From: Eubacteriales bacterium
GTDB lineage: Bacteria > Bacillota_A > Clostridia > Christensenellales > Aristaeellaceae
Assembly (NCBI GenBank): GCA_030528845.1
Contig: JAUMYC010000009.1
Span: 17,529-24,242, forward strand
Length of the DNA stretch: 6,714 bases
Direction of reading: 5' to 3'
Each line of letters begins with the position of its first letter. Position 1 is the stretch's first letter. Position numbers and translations under genes: made by a program. Of this stretch, positions 6,403 to 6,714 are shown piece after piece. The notes beneath the pieces were generated by a model, which saw nothing but the letters and a program-made list of their open reading frames with translations, was not told the DNA's origin and searched no databases.

Positions 6403-6518
6403 CGATGCACCTCACTTTAATTTGACTTTAGAATACAGTTCTGACTCCGGCAGAACGCCTTCTGTTCCCTCTGCATTCAGTAATCTTGTTTGTTGAAATC
6501 CGCCGTGTGGATTCCTAA
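6403..6518 (-). promoter_or_regulatory. Long structured leader of the HD-domain gene
   Basis: About 115 untranslated bases precede the start codon, unusually long for a small housekeeping gene. At the 5' end is hairpin 1, GGAATCC (complement of 6509-6515), loop ACACGGC, GGATTTC (complement of 6495-6501), which matches the regulator-gene leader. Further down, GTTCTG (complement of 6451-6456) can pair either with upstream CAGAA (complement of 6460-6464) or with downstream CAGAAC (complement of 6438-6443). These pairings exclude each other. Neither is followed by a T tract, and neither obviously hides the GAGGTG binding site. I recognise no known riboswitch. Confidence 0.4.
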
Positions 6519-6523
6519 ACCCT

Positions 6524-6532
6524 ATTATATCA
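6524..6532 (-). promoter_or_regulatory. Extended -10 promoter of the HD-domain gene
   Basis: On the minus strand TGA precedes a perfect TATAAT (6524-6529), forming a consensus extended -10. The -35 position falls in a T-rich run (TTTCTT) that belongs to the upstream terminator-like hairpin, so there is no good -35. Transcription should begin near 6515-6518, at the base of hairpin 1. Upstream bases to 6540 also resemble the regulator promoter (CGCRTT, then GTG). Confidence 0.7.
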
Positions 6533-6542
6533 CAAATGCGCC

Positions 6543-6576
6543 AAAAAAGAAAAAACCTCTCTAAAGGAGGCTTTTT
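6543..6576. terminator. Terminator-like hairpin upstream of the HD-gene promoter
   Basis: AAAAACCTC (6551-6559), loop TCTAAAG, GAGG (6567-6570), one bulged C, then TTTTT (6572-6576). On the minus strand the stem is followed by two runs of six T's split by a C (complement of 6543-6555), a good terminator tail. It probably ends a minus-strand transcript entering from the right. The AAAGGAGG inside it is not followed by a start codon. Confidence 0.6.
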
Positions 6577-6597
6577 CACGCCTTAAAATACGGGATT

Positions 6598-6642
6598 CCA
6601 AAGGGACAATGTCCCTTTGGCAGGGTGCAGGGGAAGCTCCCC
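6598..6642. repeat. Intergenic palindromic repeat (REP-like)
   Basis: A perfect palindrome, CCAAAGGGACA (6598-6608), central A, TGTCCCTTTGG (6610-6620), is followed after nine bases by a second hairpin, GGGGA-AGC-TCCCC (6630-6642). The pair of a CCAAAGGGAC palindrome and a GGGG/CCCC hairpin joined by CAGGGTGCA resembles dispersed intergenic repeats I recall from gut Clostridia. Copy number cannot be judged here. It is flanked by the two similar terminator-like hairpins. Confidence 0.6.
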
Positions 6643-6672
6643 ATCCTTCCAGACCAACTCCACGAAAAAGAG

Positions 6673-6710
6673 AAAAAGCCTCTCTTCAGGATGCTTCTTT
6701 TCTTCTTTTT
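6673..6710. terminator. Second terminator-like hairpin at the right edge
   Basis: AAGCCT (6676-6681) can pair with AG (6688-6689) and GCTT (6693-6696) around a three-base bulge, followed by a T-rich run to 6710 on the plus strand and by TTTTTCTCTTTTT on the minus strand. The stem is weak. Its minus-strand sequence closely matches the hairpin at 6551-6576, including a shared AGAGAGG followed by T runs. It probably belongs to a gene beyond the right edge. Confidence 0.4.
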
Positions 6711-6714
6711 CAGC

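Noticed and set aside
6563..6570. Perfect Shine-Dalgarno-like AAAGGAGG on the plus strand
   Set aside because: No start codon or open frame follows at usable distance; the bases form one arm of a terminator-like hairpin.
6415..6714. Small genes or RNA genes in the right-hand gene-free stretch
   Set aside because: No open frame with a binding site and no tRNA-like fold was found; the region is explained by the HD-gene leader and promoter, hairpins and the palindromic repeat.

Overview
The window reads as chromosomal DNA from a GC-rich, endospore-forming member of the Clostridia, probably a gut lineage. The grounds are a SpoIIP-type sporulation amidase, an AraC regulator with the PocR-plus-linker architecture common in Clostridia, a PepC-type cysteine aminopeptidase, Shine-Dalgarno starts, SigA-like promoters with extended -10 boxes, and strong G/C bias at third codon positions. 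No tRNA, rRNA, CRISPR array, transposase or phage gene was seen. A genus cannot be given from the sequence alone.

Layout, left to right. An RluA-family pseudouridine synthase (+) enters from the left edge and ends at 1005. A bidirectional hairpin terminator separates it from a convergent two-gene minus-strand operon. That operon encodes a polytopic membrane protein resembling DUF1614 (2146-2913), whose 3' end overlaps the start of a SpoIIP-family peptidoglycan amidase (1053-2159). A compact divergent promoter region (about 2940-3120) serves this operon and a plus-strand PocR/AraC regulator (3120-4328). A strong promoter then drives pepC (4418-5749). pepC ends at a second bidirectional terminator, shared with a convergent HD-domain phosphohydrolase (5812-6402, minus). 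The last 300 bases hold no gene. They contain the leader and promoter of the HD gene, two similar terminator-like hairpins about 123 bases apart, and between them a perfect 11+1+11 palindrome followed by a GC hairpin, which together look like a dispersed intergenic repeat.

The genes do not form one pathway. Two units have internal logic: the membrane protein/SpoIIP pair (translationally overlapping, probably a sporulation or envelope function), and the regulator next to pepC, where local control is possible but not shown.

The least expected signal is non-coding. The promoter and first transcribed bases of the AraC-type gene (+) and of the HD-domain gene (-), about 3.5 kb apart and on opposite strands, are near copies. 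Over 38 ungapped positions, 29 are identical, from the extended -10 through a 7-bp stem at the predicted transcript start. The stem differences keep base pairing, and a second shared block (15 of 17) follows downstream. This could be a shared operator, a conserved 5' RNA hairpin or a dispersed promoter cassette. I do not recognise it as a named element.
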